Position numbers and translations under genes: made by a program. Positions 42,959-46,715 of a stretch of 46,715 bases of DNA are shown here, piece by piece; position 1 is the stretch's first letter; every line of letters begins with the position of its first letter. The stretch is from Anaerobium acetethylicum (GTDB lineage: Bacteria; Bacillota; Clostridia; Lachnospirales; Lachnospiraceae), in NCBI RefSeq assembly GCF_900096945.1, contig NZ_FMKA01000028.1, forward strand, positions 1 through 46,715, in the 5' to 3' direction. The notes beneath the pieces are model-generated. The model was not told the DNA's origin. It did not search any database and saw only the letters and a program-made list of their open reading frames with translations.

Positions 42959-44988
42959 AAGCAGGTTTTTATTCAAAGCTGGCGATTGATGGCATCCGGA
43001 AAAACCGCCGAATGTACCTGCCATATCTGCTGACTTGCGTGCTTATGGTGGCGATGTTCTATATTCTTGCATATCTTTCAAATGCACCTTTTATGGAATA
43101 CATGCCTGGCAGCGCGTCACTGCAAAGTGTGATGAATCTTGGCAGTTTTGTAATTGCTGCTTTTGCAGTGATTTTTCTGTTTTACACAAATTCCTTTTTG
43201 CTTCGGCGCCGCAAGAAAGAATTCGGCTTGTTTAATATTTTAGGTATGGATAAGCACAGTATCAGCCGGATCCTGTTCTGGGAAACATTAATTATAGCCG
43301 GACTTTCCCTGATTGGAGGTCTTGGCTTTGGAATCGCTCTTTCAAAGCTTGCCGAGCTTGGACTGACCAATATTATTGGAGGGGATGTTTCGTATGAGTT
43401 TACTGTGCCGGGTCTTGTTGTGCGTAATACGTCGATCATATTCGCCATATTGTTTTTCCTGATTTATCTGAATGCGGTCCGACATGTACGGTTCTCCAAT
43501 CCTGTGGAGCTGATTCGCAGCGAAAATGTGGGAGAAAAGCCACCAAAGGCAAACTGGTTTCCTGGCATCCTCGGAGTCTTGATTTTAGGCGCTGCGTATT
43601 ACCTTGCAGTCAGCATAGAAAATCCAGTGGATGCGCTAGTTTGGTTCTTTGTTGCCGTGATCCTGGTCATCGTAGGGACTTATCTGATTTTCATTGCAGG
43701 CTCTGTGCTGCTTTGCCGTATTCTCCAGAAAAACAGGAGATATTATTATAAGAAGAACCATTTTATTTCGGTTTCTTCAATGGCTTACCGCATGAAGAAC
43801 AATGGAGCCGGCCTTGCTTCCATCTGTATCCTGCTGACCATGGTCCTGGTGATGATCTCCTCCACCACCTGTCTCTATTTCGGTAAAGAGGACAGCTTAC
43901 ACAGCCGTTATCCCCGTGACATTTCTGCACGTATAGATTTTGAACATATTGAGCAGGCAAAAGAAGACAACATTTCTCTGGTGCGTGATACCATTGATAA
44001 GACTGTCAGAGAAAACAATGTAAATATGTCAAATGTCTGGGACTACAGAGAATCGCAGGTTTCCGGCATGCTGAGAGATGGAAATGTGGAGGTGAATGCG
44101 GATGACACACTTTCTGTGAATTACGATGAACTTGTTACGGTGCATTTCATTCCACTGGAAGACTATAATCGAATGATAGGCAAAAACACTATTCTTAGTG
44201 AGGGAGAAGCACTTGCGTTTTCTGTGAAAATTAGTAATCTGCCCGAATACAGGACCGTCGGCGGTGTAAAGCTGCATGTTGTTGAAAGGCTTGCTTCACT
44301 GCCCATAGACGCAACATCCACAGCAGAGATGATCCCGAATCTATATCTGGTCGTACCGGACCTTGATAAAACGCTTGCTTCACTTTCGGAACTTGTGGAT
44401 TCCAACGGGAACCGGATGCTCATTACTTCCTGGTATTACGGATTTGATACCGATATTGAAGTGGCAGGGCAAATTGATATGCGTAACGATATCAGAGAGG
44501 ATCTTGGACAGATGAACGAAGGAGATCAGGGAGGCTTCACTTCCTACTCCTGTGAAAGCATAGCAGCAGAACGTGATGATTTCTACGGTACCTATGGCGG
44601 TTTATTCTTCCTTGGGATCATGCTCAGTATCGTGTTCCTTGTTGCCGCTGTGCTGATTATCTATTACAAACAGATTTCCGAAGGCTACGAGGATCAGTCC
44701 CGCTTTGATATTATGCAAAAGGTCGGCATGACGAAGCAGGACATTCGTAAAAGCATCAATTCACAGATGTTGACGGTGTTTTATCTGCCTATTATATTTG
44801 CGGTGATCCATCTCGGTTTTGCATTCCCGATGATCCGAAAACTGCTGTTACTGTTTGGCCTAAATAATCTGATACTACTACTGACAACAACAGGAATCAG
44901 CATTGTTATCATCGCCTTCTTTTATGCAGTTGTATACCGAATGACATCCAATGCATATTATTCCATTGTCAGCGGGGCAAGAGAATAA
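42955..44988 (+). CDS. bceB: Bce-type FtsX-family permease
   Basis: Permease of 677 residues with ten predicted transmembrane helices: one at the N-terminus, groups near 55-80, 105-130, 145-170, 200-225, 230-255 and 280-300, then a large extracellular domain of about 200 residues (about 315-530), and three more helices at about 545-570, 600-625 and 635-660. The long loop between helices 7 and 8 is diagnostic of BceB and binds or senses the peptide. Together with the kinase it forms a flux-sensing complex. The substrate (bacitracin, lantibiotic or other) cannot be told from sequence. Confidence 0.93.
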   Translation: MKAGFYSKLAIDGIRKNRRMYLPYLLTCVLMVAMFYILAYLSNAPFMEYMPGSASLQSVMNLGSFVIAAFAVIFLFYTNSFLLRRRKKEFGLFNILGMDKHSISRILFWETLIIAGLSLIGGLGFGIALSKLAELGLTNIIGGDVSYEFTVPGLVVRNTSIIFAILFFLIYLNAVRHVRFSNPVELIRSENVGEKPPKANWFPGILGVLILGAAYYLAVSIENPVDALVWFFVAVILVIVGTYLIFIAGSVLLCRILQKNRRYYYKKNHFISVSSMAYRMKNNGAGLASICILLTMVLVMISSTTCLYFGKEDSLHSRYPRDISARIDFEHIEQAKEDNISLVRDTIDKTVRENNVNMSNVWDYRESQVSGMLRDGNVEVNADDTLSVNYDELVTVHFIPLEDYNRMIGKNTILSEGEALAFSVKISNLPEYRTVGGVKLHVVERLASLPIDATSTAEMIPNLYLVVPDLDKTLASLSELVDSNGNRMLITSWYYGFDTDIEVAGQIDMRNDIREDLGQMNEGDQGGFTSYSCESIAAERDDFYGTYGGLFFLGIMLSIVFLVAAVLIIYYKQISEGYEDQSRFDIMQKVGMTKQDIRKSINSQMLTVFYLPIIFAVIHLGFAFPMIRKLLLLFGLNNLILLLTTTGISIVIIAFFYAVVYRMTSNAYYSIVSGARE

Positions 44989-45118
44989 GACTGCGATAGT
45001 TTAGAATATAGGATAGCTGTTGTGGTAAAATAAAGATGGTTTTAAACAGATGTATTCGTTACTATTGGGGTGTTAGGGTTACAAAATTCCAAGTAAGAAA
45101 CTTTCTACCGATATTGAT

Positions 45119-45330
45119 TTGGTTTTTGAAAGGGTAATACCAGGTGCATACAATAATCTTGATGTTATCATTTCAGTAGGATACCGTGTAAAATCAAAAA
45201 GAGGTGTTGCGTTTCGAAAATGGGCAAATAGTGTGTTAAAGCAATACATAATGCAAGGATATGCTGTAAATCATAAACGTATTAAGGATTTAGGAGAAGT
45301 GATACGTATTATGAAGAGGACAGAGAATGA
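45119..45330 (+). pseudogene. RhuM-family protein fragment
   Basis: NNLDVIISVGYRVKSKRG, then FRKWANSVLKQYIMQGYAVN and LGEVIRIMKR match the N-terminal core of RhuM (virulence RhuM family, phage/plasmid-borne). The N-terminal leader is unlike the family, no ribosome site is seen, and the frame runs into the hairpin at 45337. The C-terminal two-thirds are missing. It is another mobile-element leftover after the Bce module. Confidence 0.7.
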
Positions 45331-45336
45331 TAGTCT

Positions 45337-45378
45337 GGTACCTGACACCATAAACTGCATTTAATGGTGTCAGGTACC
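45337..45378. repeat. GGTACC-ended hairpin repeat
   Basis: GGTACCTGACACCAT and ATGGTGTCAGGTACC form a near-perfect stem, with A/T pairs extending it around a short loop. No T-run follows, so it is not a simple terminator. It shares GGTACC(T/A)GG-like ends with the terminator at 10475-10530 and resembles REP-type palindromes. It interrupts the RhuM relic and precedes the MFS gene. Confidence 0.6.
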
Positions 45379-45410
45379 GAAATAATCGTAGAATAGAGGA
45401 ACCAGTAAAT

Positions 45411-46616
45411 ATGGCACAAATAATAAAAGCGCAGCGAAAGCATCCGCTAATTGAATTATTGAAAAAGAATAAAGGAAATCCAAGAACTCTGATTTTGATG
45501 GAGCCTCTCTGGGGCATTCCGTATAACCTGATTGCACCTTTTGCTACATTGTATATGTACACGCAAGGGATAACGGACGTTCAAATAGGACTGATTCTGT
45601 CGATTGCGATGTTTGTTCAGGTGATTGTTTCCTTCTTTGGAGGTATAGTCACTGATAAGCTTGGACGCAAAGTTACAACCATGATGGGTGATTTCTTTGG
45701 ATGGGGGATTGCCTGCCTGGTTTGGGCTGTTTCGGGCAATTTCTGGCTCTTTTTAATTGCATTTTTATTTAACAGTTTTGAGCAGGTCAACCAGACGGCA
45801 TGGTTTTGCTTATTGATTGAAGATGCAGATTCCGAGGATTTATTGGGAATATATACCTGGATAAGCATTGGCGGTCTGGTTGCAATCTTTTTTGCACCAA
45901 TTTCAGGATTGCTGATCAATTCCTTCACTGTGGTTCCGGTTGTCCGTGTTTTATATGTTGTTTTCGCTGTAAATATGATGATCAAGGTGATTATTACTTT
46001 TCGGCATTGTGAGGAAACCAGGCAGGGTAAGATTCGTATGGAAAAGACGAAAGGCATCTCTGTGTTACAGATGCTGTTTGAATACAAGAATCTGATTCTC
46101 AAAGTGCTAAAGAATAAAGAGATCATGAAAGTGCTTTTTGTCTCAGTGATTTTACATATAACGAATCTTGTCAGTACCAACTTTTTCAGCTTATATGTAA
46201 CGCAAAGACTAGGCATAGCAGAGCGTTACCTGGCTTTTTTTCCTATTTTGAATGCATCTGTGATGTTGATTTTCATGATTGGAATACAGCACCGTCTGGA
46301 ATCTGTTAAATTCCGGATACCTATGTGGATAGGCCTGGTACTGTATGCTGCATGCTCGATTCTTCTGATCGTTGCTCCGATCGGCAGTATACCATTTATT
46401 ATCATCTATGTTTTTGTCGCGGCGGTAGCCAGTGCGCTTGTAATGCCTCGTAAAGATGCCTTGCTCCAGCTGAATATTGATCCAAAGGAGCGGGCACGTA
46501 TTAATTCTTTGATTATGTCTTTTACCATTGCTTTTGCTTCACCATTTGGCTACTTTGCCGGATGGTTATCAAGTGTTGACCGCCGCTTCCCATTCGTGTT
46601 TATATTTGCTATTTAG
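45411..46616 (+). CDS. MFS transporter, possibly truncated by an in-frame stop
   Basis: Major facilitator protein of 401 residues with about 12 hydrophobic helices. The family loop between helices 2 and 3 reads GGIVTDKLGRKVTT (about 76-89), and a matching loop GIQHRLES occurs in the second half. The start has AGAGGA upstream. The frame stops at TAG in the middle of the last hydrophobic segment (FVFIFAI), and the same frame stays open for the remaining 33 codons of the window, starting CLLIKSLPIENQQ. Either the natural end is here or the gene carries a nonsense change. The substrate is unknown; drug or sugar export are common for such proteins. Confidence 0.75.
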   Translation: MAQIIKAQRKHPLIELLKKNKGNPRTLILMEPLWGIPYNLIAPFATLYMYTQGITDVQIGLILSIAMFVQVIVSFFGGIVTDKLGRKVTTMMGDFFGWGIACLVWAVSGNFWLFLIAFLFNSFEQVNQTAWFCLLIEDADSEDLLGIYTWISIGGLVAIFFAPISGLLINSFTVVPVVRVLYVVFAVNMMIKVIITFRHCEETRQGKIRMEKTKGISVLQMLFEYKNLILKVLKNKEIMKVLFVSVILHITNLVSTNFFSLYVTQRLGIAERYLAFFPILNASVMLIFMIGIQHRLESVKFRIPMWIGLVLYAACSILLIVAPIGSIPFIIIYVFVAAVASALVMPRKDALLQLNIDPKERARINSLIMSFTIAFASPFGYFAGWLSSVDRRFPFVFIFAI

Positions 46617-46715
46617 TGTTTGCTGATTAAATCGCTTCCGATTGAAAATCAGCAGGTCTTTTCCACAAATTTTGTACCAGCAAAAAAAGTGCAAAAAGTA
46701 TTCGTGCCTGAATCT

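Noticed and set aside
45119-45364. Intact small gene of 81 residues
   Set aside because: It matches only the N-terminal core of RhuM, lacks a ribosome site, and its last residues come from a hairpin repeat.
1-46715. tRNA or rRNA genes
   Set aside because: I found no cloverleaf with a CCA end and T-arm consensus, and no rRNA-like conserved stretches.

Overview
The window looks like the chromosome of a low-to-mid GC, Gram-positive anaerobe of class Clostridia, probably a gut inhabitant. Supporting signs are strong AGGAGG-type ribosome binding sites with occasional TTG starts, MutS2, YhaM, a VanW-domain protein, a B12-binding radical SAM protein with a DUF4080-like tail, tripartite tricarboxylate (TTT) transport, and IS21, IS3 and serine-recombinase debris of the kind common in Lachnospiraceae and their relatives. 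The species cannot be named from this sequence.

Region 1 (1-19.5 kb) is ordinary core genome, visibly the most GC-rich part. It holds an MscS channel, a radical SAM protein, endonuclease III, a DEDDh exonuclease, a hypothetical membrane-anchored protein facing a 35-residue membrane protein that falls below usual annotation cut-offs, a secreted VanW protein, an AIR-synthase (HypE-like) protein, an Lrp regulator with an aminotransferase, TrmL, an OmpR/EnvZ-type two-component pair, MutS2, an HtrA-like protein that has lost its whole catalytic triad, YhaM and RlmD. Its gaps carry a small family of hairpin repeats with a GTAACTRTTCAGRAC-like core.

Region 2 (19.5-36.1 kb) is an accessory catabolic island that begins at the 3' end of rlmD. 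First come decayed mobile-element pieces (IS21 IstA, a serine recombinase C-terminus). Then comes a pectin-fragment locus: an unusual protein made of two complete LysR regulators in tandem, divergent from tctC-tctB-tctA, an alpha/beta-hydrolase esterase, a GH28 polygalacturonase with Ig-like and SLH-like tails but no signal peptide, a GH105 unsaturated uronyl hydrolase and a TIM-barrel isomerase. The enzymes appear cytoplasmic, so the TTT transporter is the obvious candidate to import the uronide substrates. An IS3 remnant separates this from a galactarate module: LysR, GarD, GarR and a DapA-family aldolase that would stand in for GarL, giving pyruvate plus glycerate.

Region 3 (36.1-46.7 kb) is a visibly AT-richer mosaic of small cargo blocks: an unknown 176-residue protein behind a palindromic operator, a divergent HxlR regulator/nitroreductase pair, an FMN-reductase-like protein, a YdeI-family protein, a complete Bce-type antimicrobial-peptide resistance module (response regulator, kinase, ATPase, permease), a RhuM fragment and an MFS transporter. 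Degenerate copies of the 3' end of rlmD or of its mobile-element tail lie between these blocks at about 36.15-36.49, 39.21-39.34 and 40.27-40.34 kb. The most economical reading is that the 3' end of rlmD has served repeatedly as an integration site, with successive elements leaving cargo and tail scars.
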